NCBI GenBank assembly: GCA_023334545.1
Contig: JAADVB010000060.1
Coordinates: forward strand, 19,068-83,067
Source of the DNA: Salisapilia sapeloensis
Taxonomy: Eukaryota; Oomycota; Peronosporomycetes; Peronosporales; Salisapiliaceae
Reading direction: 5' to 3'
DNA: 64,000 bases
Shown here: positions 1 to 10,581 of the stretch, one piece after another
How the letters are laid out: each line of letters begins with the position of its first letter
Numbering within the stretch: position 1 is the stretch's first letter
Made by a program: the position numbers and the translations under genes
The notes under the pieces: model-generated
Seen by the model: only the letters and a program-made list of their open reading frames with translations
What the model was told of the DNA's origin: nothing
The model's database searches: none

Positions 1-2
1 AC

Positions 3-461
3 CATGAAGGTCGAGGCATCACACAGGTCCAATTCTCACCAGACGGTCGATTGCTGTGCACTGCTGCCAGACGTGATGGACAGCTTCAATTGTGGGACAT
101 TCGACAGACAAGAGAAGTCGTGTACACTTTGCATCGCACAAACGATACGAATCAGCGATTAAACTTTGACTTTCACTGTGGTGGGAGGTACCTTGTTACA
201 GGTAGTCAAGATGGACGCGTCTTGCTGTATGATTTGATGGATGGCAGTCTCGTGGACGATCGGATCCAATTGTCTGACGCTACGAATGGGATCAGTTTCT
301 TCCCAGATCAGACGAGAGCTCGAGTGGCAGTGACGACTGGTCAAAGACACTTCGAGTTACCTGAAGACATGGAAGATAGCGATGGAGAAGAGCAACAAAC
401 GTGGCAAAATACGCTGCAAGTGTTTGAGTATGCAAAACAAGTGAAAGAAGTAGGAAGCTAA
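3..461 (+). CDS. WRAP53/TCAB1-like WD40 protein, 3' end (5' truncated by window)
   Basis: The reading frame is already open at base 3 and stops at 461, so only the last ~152 residues are seen. It shows the end of a WD40 propeller: GITQVQFSPDGRLLCTAARR, then LQLWDIRQTREVVYTL, then TNQRLNFDFHCGGRYLVTGS. The order 'ITQ..FSPDG', 'LWDIRQ' and 'TNQR..FD..G..L.TGS' matches WRAP53/TCAB1, the Cajal-body protein that binds CAB-box scaRNAs and telomerase RNA. Other WD40 families lack the TNQR-type junction. An acidic tail (EDMEDSDGEEQQ) precedes the stop. It converges on the RBMX2-like gene, whose stop lies 18 bases away. Family assignment rests on recognition of one conserved stretch; role in telomerase RNP is inferred from the family. 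Confidence 0.75.
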   Translation, partial: HEGRGITQVQFSPDGRLLCTAARRDGQLQLWDIRQTREVVYTLHRTNDTNQRLNFDFHCGGRYLVTGSQDGRVLLYDLMDGSLVDDRIQLSDATNGISFFPDQTRARVAVTTGQRHFELPEDMEDSDGEEQQTWQNTLQVFEYAKQVKEVGS

Positions 462-478
462 ATAGATGTCGACGTGAT

Positions 479-1360
479 TTATCGAGTTCGACCCAGACCA
501 CCAAACGACTTTCGTTCTTCCTTGTCTCTCTTTTCCTCTCGTTCTTCCCTCGAGTATTGAGGTCTGGCTGACGGCGCGGAAGGCTCCATTCGTCCTCGCC
601 ATCCACTCGAGCTTGCAGTAGGAGTAGCCTTTTCCTGTATCTTCTTGCTTTCTTCTTTCTCAGCTAGTTGAGCACGTCGTCTCTGAACCTCTTGCACGTG
701 CTTGGATTGCTTTTCCTCAATCTTACGCAGTTTCTTCGCTTTCTTTCGCTCCTTCTTTTCTGCCTTTTTGCGTTTCTTTCGCTCCTTCTTATCTTCAGCA
801 GGAGCTTCAAATACGTTTTGACCATGCTGGATGTCGTAATTGGTCGCCAGCTCTTTGCCTTCGTACGCGTGTCCAGGCAATCCTCGTGGCCCCTAGCTAT
901 ATGTTAGCATCGTTACTTATATATGCTAGTAGATAAGCAAATGTACCATTGCTGAAGCATTTTCAGAGTCAGAATCCTCAGCTTCACGAGCTTCATCTCG
1001 TTCTCGTACTTCCTTCGGCAGCTTATACTTGAGGACATGGTCCACGCGCAGTGTACGATCGAGCACAGAGGCACCATTAAGGTTGTCTACTGCTAGAATA
1101 GTACTGCGTTGGTCTTCATACTTTGCAAACGCAAATCCTTTCGATTTTCCTGTTTTTTCATCCCGAACGAGGTTAAGGTCCTCGATCTCTCCGAATTGGC
1201 TCAGCACACAAATCACATCTCCTTCCGACAGCTCATACGGCAATCCTCCGACATATACCCACGCCGATTCCTTGTACTTGGCGTGCCAAGAGGCTTCCAA
1301 CGGGATATTCAGCTCGAGTTCACGCTCATTAATCCGCTGAATCTCCGCCACGACGTTCAT
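479..1360 (-). CDS. RBMX2/Ist3-like RNA-binding splicing factor (2 exons)
   Basis: Exons 947..1360 and 479..893 on the minus strand, with a 53-base intron (GTACAT...CTAG). The ATG at 1360 opens MNVVAEIQRINERELEL, the N-terminal helix typical of the family; an upstream GTG frame is not needed. The RRM (residues ~33-112) has RNP2 VYVGGLPY and RNP1 KGFAFAKY, and the signatures ESAWVYVGGLPYELSEGD and YEDQRSTILAVDNLNG are diagnostic for RBMX2 (human) / Ist3-Snu17 (yeast), a subunit of the RES complex that joins the activated spliceosome. The second exon begins GPRGLPGHAYEGKELAT and becomes a Lys/Glu-rich coiled region with KKERKK repeats. The acceptor region carries two AGs four bases apart (TATAG, CTAG); only the second keeps the frame open. 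Confidence 0.9.
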
Positions 1361-1455
1361 TTCGTGTTTCGTGTCCAAACTTTGTGTCCGATCATTTTTA
1401 TCCAATCCGATTATGTAAAAAGTGTTATCTGCCAATCATATATCTTTATTTCCGT

Positions 1456-3029
1456 TTAGGCAGCTTTTCCTTCCGTGATGCCTTCCATTCGATCCAATAC
1501 GGTCTTGTAGAGCTTACTCTCTTCGCCGTGGGTGATCTGAAGCATCTCAAGTGCTTTTCTACCTATTATGACGGCTTTTGAATGGTTTGATGGAGAAGCC
1601 ATTAAAGTGATGTCCAAGAGTGTCGTCAGGTAGATGCTCGCCATGGGGTGAGGTCCGGCGTACACCCAGTCATAAAACGCTAGAATGTCAGTTGCATATA
1701 ATTCTGCAGTAGCAAAGTCATTTCGCTCTAATGCCTGGTTGGACATTGTTGTCATGGCTTGTAATATATGCGAGTTGTGTGGATGAAGTTTGGTCTTTAA
1801 GCGTTGATAGATCGCTTCCTTGTCATCTGTGGTTTGTAGTTGTCCAAGGAGAGTATCGACTTCCAGTTTTTCACTTTCAGACCATTCATTTTGCGGTATT
1901 CCATCGTATGAGGCATCCAACACAGCGTCACGTTGGGCGCTGTCTGACATTGGGACGGAGCACCGGCTGCAGTTACAAGTAAAGTGATATCTATCTTGTA
2001 GATGTTCCTGTCTTTTAGCACGAGGCAGTGCTGCATCCACTATGTTTCCATGTTAAGATTCGACGAGTGAAAGATCTCGTAGGAACGTACCGTAGTTGAT
2101 CGTTACTTCCTCACCAGGATGCAAAGTGTGCAGTAGACGCAACGTCAACGTGTGAGAGTCTTCATCAAACCTGCACACGAGCTTAAGTAAATGAAACATG
2201 GAAGAGAGATCTAGAGCATGTACATGACGGTGCAGTTGGCATCACAGCTGTGGTTGGCCATGGAGGCTAGAGGGTAGCATCCAGCACCCAATGGATAGAA
2301 ACGCTCGTCACAAATTGTAAAATTGTTATTTTTGAATCTGCTGAGCATTCGCGTGAGGTCACTGACGTCATGCTCCCTTGCTATTGCCACATAGGTTTAG
2401 ATATGATGTGATCTATAGTGTAAGAAGGGTCTGTACCATCCAAAAGACCGATTTTAACAGCTAATCCGGCAATGAGGGTGAGTACTTGGTCACAATCTTC
2501 TTCGAACCAGACCATGTCTGCCGGAAGAGGGTTTTGATTCACCCCAGCTTCAGCATTTGTCTGGTGACTTGTCAGGAGACGAGAGACTCTCCCGAGAAGG
2601 AGAACATCAGCAATAAGTGCCGCCGTCAAGTTGAGTTTCACAAGGTCTTTGAGTTTCTTGCATTCGACCTTGTGATGTGGTTTCCAGTCCGCTGCTTGGC
2701 ACTGTCGAGAGCCTAGTTGTGAGAATATCAATTACAATTAAGTAATAATAAGTATATCAATGCATCTTACAATAGTAGACGGTTTTGCAAGAGCCACATC
2801 GCTGCAGTGATCGTCCGATATCAGCCTCTTGGAAGCAAGTATGACAGCGAGTAGACCACATCTCCGGGTCCAGCATCTTGGCAGTTGGTTCAGTGCGTAA
2901 AATGATCGTACCATCTTCTACTGGTGATGCTATGCTATCTTTCAGATAGATACCACGACCATGGTCGCCTGACACGTCTCCATTATTGCCGGAAGCGTCC
3001 GAGCTGCTGATGCATATCAAAGCGTTCAT
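1456..3029 (-). CDS. SET-MYND (SMYD-type) lysine methyltransferase, 5 exons
   Basis: Exons on the minus strand: 2771..3029, 2437..2712, 2224..2380, 2091..2170, 1456..2039; introns of 58, 56, 53 and 51 bases (donors GTAAGA, GTACAG, GTACAT, GTACGT). The joined product is ~451 residues. A MYND zinc finger spans ~61-103: CHTC, CGSC, YYCSRQC, then H..H...C. The SET core follows with MANHSCDANC (AdoMet-binding NHSC) and GEEVTINY, and the post-SET CNCSRC. The C-terminal helical region resembles the TPR-like domain of SMYD proteins. The SET domain is split by the MYND finger, as usual in this family. The start at 3029 (MNALICISSSD) sits 77 bases from the start of a divergent gene, so they probably share a promoter. 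Substrate, histone or other, cannot be read from sequence. Confidence 0.9.
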
Positions 3030-3106
3030 ATTTATTGTCAGCAGGTCGTTCCAATGTTGCGTTGAGGTTGTTCAATCTAGAAGAGTCGTTGAGCAGCTTC
3101 AAGGTC

Positions 3107-4120
3107 ATGGGGATCGAGTGGTCGTCTGCACAAGTGCTTCCTTCAGGGGTTCGACAGAGGATCTGGACGAACGATGGAGGTTTGTATGGTGCTAGAAAAT
3201 CCATGCCCATGTCAGAAGCACTTGTAATGTGCGATGATGGAGATTTGCTTCTTAGTCGAGCGAATGTCACGGTGACAACGAGCCGACAAGTGTCCATGCC
3301 TCCGGAGATTGTCAAGAACATTGTCGACATGGTTCATGGTGATTTCTCATCAGTCCATGCTGCAGATCTACCAAGTAGGTTGTATATTTGATTTGAATTT
3401 AAAAAAATGAATCATGTAAATGATGTGTGGAAGTTTGGAATAGGCAAGTAGATCTATTTTGATATGCTTATCTACGCTTCTTAAGGTTTATCTAGATGTG
3501 GTATTCTGCTACGAAAGGATGGAGAGCTGCATATTCTACACGCTGACAAAGACGGTCTCAGCTTGGGTCGTCTGGAAGATGTTCTTGAGGCCGGGTCCAA
3601 GCGCAACGACAAGGTATGGAAACCTACCTACTCTCTTTGTCGCACTATCCATCACCCTGCGTAGTTTGCAGTCCGGCGATTCCGTTGTCCAGAAGCATTT
3701 GAGTCCATCATAAGTTTAAAAAGCGAGATAGAAACCACAAATTGTCCAAGATGGACCAAATTAATCGAGGTGCTGTCGAAGAAAGATACAAGCCAAGCAA
3801 ATGCAGTCGAGTTACCACCAAGCCTACGAAAAGTTCTGACAAGAACCTTACAGCTCTATCTCTGCCAGACGGCAACTCCGTCCACAACAGTCGTTCCTGT
3901 ACACCAAGATCCTATCGCAACACTCAACGCAGCCTTGATCGTCGCTTTCTACGAGCACCTTGCAGTCGTTTCGCCATCACAAGCCAACTCCACTAGCTAT
4001 GACGCTCTCCATCCGTCATCTCTCGCGTCCTACCCATGCCAAAACTTTAATCACGTCCGGTTCATATCCGATACACTTCTCGCCACGGAAGCTGCACTCA
4101 TCAATCGTTCATGTCAATAA
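3107..4120 (+). CDS. Unknown protein, ~281-283 residues, 3 exons
   Basis: I do not recognise the family. Proposed exons: 3107..3374, 3486..3613, 3665..4120. The ATG at 3107 opens MGIEWSSAQVLPSG. Exon 1 ends HAADLP, exon 2 reads GILLRKDGELHILHADKDG, exon 3 begins FAVRRFRCPEAFESI and ends LINRSCQ. The second intron (51 bases, GTATGG...GTAG) is firm because reading through gives a stop. The first is ambiguous: GTAGGT with TTAAG (111 bases) or GTTGTA with TCTAG (exons 3107..3378 and 3496..3613) both keep the frame, differing by two residues. It is longer than other introns here, so a tiny exon may be missed. The protein looks soluble and mainly helical in its last 150 residues. It is divergent from the SMYD gene. 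Confidence 0.6.
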
Positions 4121-4312
4121 ACAAACAGCCTGCATGGTTGCAATGATCGAAAGCGAAAACTGTTTTATTTTCGTCGTTGGCAGCATCCTAGCTTCAAAGC
4201 TCGTAATCCTCCGCTCATTCCATTCTTATCCTCCATACAAATCCTCCTTCGCTGCACCTTCACATCCAAGTATACTCGACAGAAATTCAAAGCGTCTGTT
4301 CCATTCTGAAAC

Positions 4313-7300
4313 TTACGACTGTGTAGATTCGGCCATGACCGCATCCGACGTCGTTGAACTCGTACTCGCAGCGGCATTCGACCGCGCAGCCTGTTGTTGC
4401 AAGTACCGCCGCATGTCCGCACAACGCTGGACCTTGCACTCGTCATACGGCTTCGTGCATTGTCTCGCGTGCGCAGCCAAGACACCACGAATGCGTCGGC
4501 ACAGCAAACACGCTTGGCGTTGCTCACACGACCGTTCGTGCTGCAGCATCGCGCGCATGCGCTTGCAGTGCATGAACGTACACTCTGGATCCGTACAAGT
4601 GCTCGAGTGATCTAGTTGCACGAGCAAATTCGGGTCTACATTATGAATCCTTCGCTGCTTGTTCTTCTCCGTGTTGCTATCCGCAGACGTCTCCGTGTGG
4701 TCAGCAGACGCAGGCGATCCGGCAGGAGACGCCTGCTGCAACTTGCGCTTGCGAGTACTCTTCGGTGTCTTAGTAGAAGAGGTAGCCTGCTTCTTCTTCG
4801 AAGGACGACCTCGTCCGGCAGGAGGAGATGGGTCCTGCGCGAGTGCAGCTGCAGTGTCCTGTGCTTCGATCGCGACGGGGTCGTCGAGAGGAAGGCCGGC
4901 ACCAGGACGAGGGATGGGGACGATTTTGAAGAGATGGAGCGTGTGCTCGTGCGTCGACTTCGCCTTGCAGTCATCACAGAGGTTGAACACAGGGCAGACA
5001 GAGCAGTTCCATCGGTTGCCACTGACGAGTGCTGTTTTGCATCGAGAGCAGCTGAAGGTAAAGCCTGTGGTACCTTGGTTGAATAGATGATACAGGACCA
5101 TCATCGACGAATGCTTTGCACGTCGGAGCTGATCGAACTGGCAGTGGTTGTTCTGACAGTACATGAGGAAGGCCTCGCGAGTGTCAAAGATCTCGCACGG
5201 CATGACCACATCATCGATCTCACCGTCACTCTTGCGCGTCGCTTGCTCCTTTCCTTCCTCCGTCTTCGTGTCTTTCGACTCCCCTTCCGTTGACTCCTTC
5301 TTGACATACGCATCGAGACTTTCCTCCTTCTTGTCACTTGTACCTGCCTCTATCTTCTCTTCTTTAATAGCTGGTGCCTTCTCCTCTTGCTCTACCGTCG
5401 GCTCGACGTACTCGAGTGTGAGTGGGAACTTCAGTTCTTGCAGATCCAAGTCGGTAAGTTCTGACGCCGACGCCTTTTCATTCGAAGCAGCGAGTCGTCG
5501 ACCGACTTCCTCCGCACGTTTGACACCAACAGCAGCCGTCTCGAGTCGACTGGATAACTGCGTCTTGTTCGCTTCATAGCAAGAGGTGCAGTAGTAGTGC
5601 TGATAGTGTCGTGGCGGAGTGTTCCGGACACTAGAAGACGACGGCCTGATCTTCTTGACAGCTTCTAGGAGATTTGCGACGGCTGCAGACGGCTTGTGGG
5701 TCGTCAAGTGCCAGTAGCCTTGGTTGACCATCGCTTGACCACACTTGTGGCACTTTGGATAGAGGTCGACGACAAAGAAATCATCTTTTTGTGGCTCGAG
5801 AATGCCTTTTAGTTTTTGCATGAGCGGATCAGGATTGACGACGACCTTATTGGGTGTACTCGGCCTGTTCATGGCCTTGCCTCCTTTCTTCGACCTCGAC
5901 TTGGATGCACTACGTGTCGCAGCGCCTTTCGGTTCTTTATCCTTTTTCCCTCTCTTCTTCTCGTTCGTCTGCTTCTGGTACGACGACGACTCTTGGACAG
6001 GTGAAGCCGTTGGACTCTTGGCTTCCATCGTCGAGACAGAAGTCTCTTGTCCCTCCGCCGTTTTCTCTCCACGACCATTCGCAGGTTTCTCCTCTAACTG
6101 TTTAATCAAGTCTTCTGCTAATCGAGGCCAGTAGTCTCCTTCAAAGTACGGCAGATCGACTGCGCGTTTCTTCTTGAGATAGTACTCGGCATATAGGTTG
6201 GAGATATTGACGACAAGACCTTCTTTTTGAGCAGCCTTGAGTAGTTTCTGATACCACTGTCGTAGTCGAGCAGACTTGGGGATCTTCTGGTTCTCAGGCT
6301 TGCAGAAGAAGATGTAGTCATCACCTTTTAGTGGCGGACAGGACCAAATGTGTGCCGTGTGAAAACCTCGATTCTTACAGTCTTCAAAGAAGCCCAACAT
6401 GACTTGTTGATGCATGAGCGTGCGGAACTTTTTCGGTAAAAAGAAATTGACAGAGTCCAAGTACGACACGTACACGCGTCCAGCGTTTGGAGACAACGAG
6501 TCAGGACCGTACTCTTGGACATAAAGCGTAAAGATAAGCACGTCGACACCTTCAAGCTCTTGGAAGACACAAATGCAGCGAGATCGGTACGTTAGTTGGA
6601 GAGAAGAACCATTTCCGCTCTTCGTCTGCTCTTTGCCATTGCTCTGGCTATCTGCTCCTGACCTTTTCCGTTTAAGCGATCGTTTCTTTGGTGTCTTCGT
6701 ACCTGCAATCTCTAAGGAAGCGTCTGTCTGGCCTTGACTCTGGCCTCCGTACTCTTCTTCTAGTAGCTTTCCTAGTCTTGGCTTTACTTGCACTTGCTTT
6801 TCGACACTCAGGACTTCACGTATAGTGATACGGAGCTTGGTGTCGGACTGGACAGGTTCACTACCACGCACTGTCCCAACACGGTCGGAGCTCCCGAGGT
6901 TTCCCATACGATAGTCTTCCTCCTCTTCTGCTTGCTTTAGAGACCGAAGGACACGCTCTTCGATCAACTTGGCCATACGCGTAAGAGGCAATCGGCGGGC
7001 TTTTAACCCGTTGTCGACCGAAGGTGGCACGCCAGACGCACGCTGCTTCTTCGTGCAGACGGGACAGACGAAGGGTTCTTGCTCGCCAGAGATCGCGTGG
7101 TTGCGTTCGTTGAATAAAGCGCAGATCTGGTGGTACCAGAGCTTACATGCGTCACATTCGACCCACGGTTCTTCCGCGACTTCACTGTTCTTCCGCTTCA
7201 CAAGCGATGATTTCGTGAGTACGCCGTCGAAAGGAGCGATTCCACCTGGCGCAACCTCAGACGTCTCGGCCGTCGGTACAGATAGCTGTGGCAAGGCAGA

Positions 7301-10300
7301 CATGTCGATAGGACCGTCCTTCATCTGCTTGTAGCAGTTTGAGCACCAGTGATGCTCGCCTCGTGGATCGCTATAGTAGTGCGTATGACGACGAATACGT
7401 CCGCCACAAGGACCGCTGCAGAAGAGCATGCACGGAGCAAACTTGAACGAGTCGCCACCACAGAGCTGACAGATTTCATCTCGTCGCTGCTCACATCGTT
7501 TAAACAATTGGTTCTCGAGCTGTTTTTTCAGCGAAGCAAGCGATCGGTTGAACGACGCTAAGAGCTGTTTGGCTGCCTGGTTGAACTTGTTCGCGCTACT
7601 ATTGTACGCGATGCAGTTTTCAAAGACAAGTCGAACGTCTCCGGCAAAGGCTTCGACACTATTGTAGTGTTCATTCTCCAATCGTTTCTTGATCGTCCCT
7701 AAGTCCATGGGACACTTGACAATATCAAAGTAGTCTGGGATATTCCATTGGACAGGATCCACAGGCGAGTTAAACGTCCATCCGAACTCACTTTCCATGA
7801 GTTTCGTTAATAATGGCATTAAACGATTCTTGAGTTCCGGAAGGGAAATGTGACCACAGAAGCTAAAACGTAACGACCGAATGTGTTCCTCCAACTGCTC
7901 CGCGGACATGGAATCCAGGTACGAAATGTCTTGGTCGGAAGAGTGCTGACCGTTCTGTAAATCAGCCTGTGTGCCACGTACCACAAGTCCATTGAGTACC
8001 ATCGGCTCTGCTTTGCCTCGACCTCGCTGGGTCTTCGCCTGTGCTCGCGCTTTGGCAACCTTGGCTTGCTCCTTACGCCGCATCTTTTTCTCCTTTTCAC
8101 TCTGCAGTCGCACTGGTTTCTTCTGTCCGGACGTATCGGCTGTGTCACTCTCATCGACACTTTTGTCCATGATTCCATCGCCACTCGCGTCTCCGTTGGA
8201 AGCTTGCGAACCGGTTTCGTGGTTCGAAGCGGATGTCGTAGCGTTGATAACTGCTGTCGTGGTGTTCATGACCTTGACGAGCGCACGGACATTGTCCGGA
8301 GCTTGATTCGCATGCGTCTGGAGTTTGGTCGCGTCTCCTTTCGCAGCATCTACGAGACGAATGGCATGCTGGACAGGTCCACAGACGTCGCACTTGAGCT
8401 TAGAGCATTGCTTAAAGTGCGACAAGACGTATCTAGACGATATGCAGTGCTCCGTTCGACACTGCGGCTGCTTGCAACTGCAAATGTGTTTCCACAAGAG
8501 CTTCATGCCACTGCAATACGGAAGCGGACACGAGTCAGAGTTGCAAGTGCTCACGTGGCGTAGCATACACAACCGTTCTTGCTGCCTACGAAGCACGAGC
8601 TTCTGTTCATTCTCGTTCAGACGTGGCCTAATGGCACTACAGACATCGCATCGAAGGTTCCGACACTTGCGAAAGTGAGAGAGTAGCTGCCTTGTGGATT
8701 TGCATCCGACTGTCGCACAATTCGCATCTGCACAGCGTGATACGTGCGCGAGAAGAGCTCTAGTGCGCCCACAGTACTCGACGCTACAGTTATTCGAAGA
8801 ACATGTGCGAGCGTGCTTTAACTGGATGAGTCGCCTCTTGAGCTCCTCTCGTTTCTGCGCGATCGAAGCGTCATTCATCGGCACTGCAGCTGGCCTCGAG
8901 TTCCCAGATCCATCAAATGATCCGCTCGTGTTCATTGCCATGCTAGAAGAAGCTGCTTGTCGCTGCTGCATCTGCTGTAGCTGTTGCATCCGCCTCAATT
9001 GCTGCATCTGTTGCATCTGCTGCATTTGCTGCAACTGAGGACCAGATAGACCCATCGTCGAGTACATACCAGAGCTCATGGCAGGCGCTGAAACCATAGC
9101 AGGAGACTGCTGCTGGCTACTAAAGTTACCAACAGAGCCACTTGACATGCCACCGCTCATGTCCAATGGTACACTCATCGGCACGCTGTTGAACTGAGCA
9201 GATGACACTGCTCCGGCGTTCATGGCACCAGACGTATCGCTTCCATCACCAAACCCAGCGACTGCTTTCGCACCTGGTTGTAGCTCCGATGCAGGCATCT
9301 CTATCGGTTTATCACTAATCCCGTTCGCCATTTCATTCGTCTCTCGTTCGAGTTCATCAAGAATAGACGCGTTGTTGGCGCTCATGGAGCTACTGCTAGC
9401 AGCCATCGGCATGGACGTTGTCGATGGGTTCACTTGACTTGTACCCATGGATGCCATGGGTTGTTGTGAGAAAGGAGCGCTGGACAGACTATTTCGGGAC
9501 GACTGGAACTGCGCTGCGAGTTGCTGCTGCTGGCGTTGTAATAGCTGCATTTGTTGCTGCTGAAGCTGTTGCTGCGTCTGGTCTGGATTAACGGACGTCG
9601 ACTGAGCTGAAGTACTGGCATTGGATGGAGCAGAGGAAGCGGACGGATTCTGCTGCCGTTGCTGTCTCCTGGAACTGTTGAGAGCTTGCTGCAACCGAGC
9701 TTTTAAAGTGTGCAAGTCCTTGTACTCGTCCTTGGACTTCGCACCCATGTAGAGCATGTGCTCTAGCCTCCTTGCGATCTCACGTGGATTGTAATCAGCC
9801 GATTGCGGTCGATTGGAACTCTTCATGATCAGCGTAAAGCTAATATATGACCGTTCGTTTAGCTATAATGAATACGAGATATGAAGATGAGCGTACATTA
9901 TTTTAGCGATTTGCTGCCGAGTAGATCGGTCTGCATCCTTGTCTCTCCAATCCGAACCTCCGTTTGACATGGTAGCACTTACCTGACCAGTACCATTACT
10001 TGTACCGACCGTATCGTTCGTGCCAATAGATTTCGAGTCAGCGCCAACACCGGATACTCCCGTATGTGTTCCTTCGCTTGCAACTGGACCTGCTGGAGAG
10101 GATCCTAGTGCCGAATCGTCTTCGTTTGTTTCCCCCGTATTGGCCCCTGACTCGACCGTAGAGTTCATGCCCTAGAACCACGTTGTTAAGATCTTGTTTA
10201 TAGGCGTAGTTGGGATAAAAATATACGTTTGATGTCGTGGCAGTCGAGTTCGCAGTAGGTTCCGTGCTAGATTGTGGTGGCATCGATTGCTCTAAAGCGG

Positions 10301-10304
10301 ACAT
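4313..10304 (-). CDS. p300/CBP-type histone acetyltransferase
   Basis: Exons 10227..10304, 9897..10171 and 4313..9839 give ~1,959 residues; a further 5' exon at 10417..10499 is likely. Domains, numbered from Met at 9826 in exon 3: a KIX domain made across the last intron (STRQQIAKIIFTLIM ... ARRLEHMLYMGAKSKDEY); Gln-rich region ~55-120; two adjacent TAZ zinc fingers (~332-390, ~417-492); bromodomain ~669-775 (PVQWNIPDYFDIVKCPMDLG); a Cys/His region ~778-832; PHD ~880-925; KAT11 acetyltransferase ~1079-1240 (RVYVSYLDSV, FLPKKFRTLMHQQV, WSCPPLKGDDYIF); Cys pairs ~1349-1420; ZZ finger ~1558-1630; C-terminal TAZ ~1731-1810. It should acetylate histone tails and act as a coactivator in the nucleus. 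The order resembles plant HAC proteins plus an animal-like bromodomain. No break is seen in 5.5 kb of exon 3. Confidence 0.95.
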
Positions 10305-10416
10305 GCGCTGCTAAAAACAGAATCCTACACTGCCCGTAACGATCTTCCGACTATGGATTGCCACAAGAAAATTGTCAATCAGGACTGCGAGGCATGCGTT
10401 AATACAGCACACTCAC

Positions 10417-10499
10417 GTTGCTACCTTTTCCTACAGTTTGCAAGCTTGGTGCTGCAGGAATATCGCTTTTCGAAAGATTAAACTGGAAATCCAAAGCTC
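10417..10499 (-). CDS. Probable additional 5' exon of the p300/CBP gene
   Basis: On the minus strand a good acceptor (TTCTCTAG) at 10500 is followed by an open stretch reading ALDFQFNLSKSDIPAAPS, then LQTVGKGSN, ending at a donor GTGAGTG. The next acceptor (TTTTTAG, 10311) continues in phase with QRMSALEQSMPPQ. The composition matches the low-complexity N-terminus that follows. The intron between them would be 106 bases. No convincing start exon upstream was found, so either coding begins further 5' or this exon is untranslated leader and translation begins at the ATG at 10304. Confidence 0.45.
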
Positions 10500-10581
10500 C
10501 TAGAGAATTTCAATCCAATGTCAGTATATGCCGTTTAAATCATCCAATATGGACTATAAAAGCACGAATGGATGTACACAT

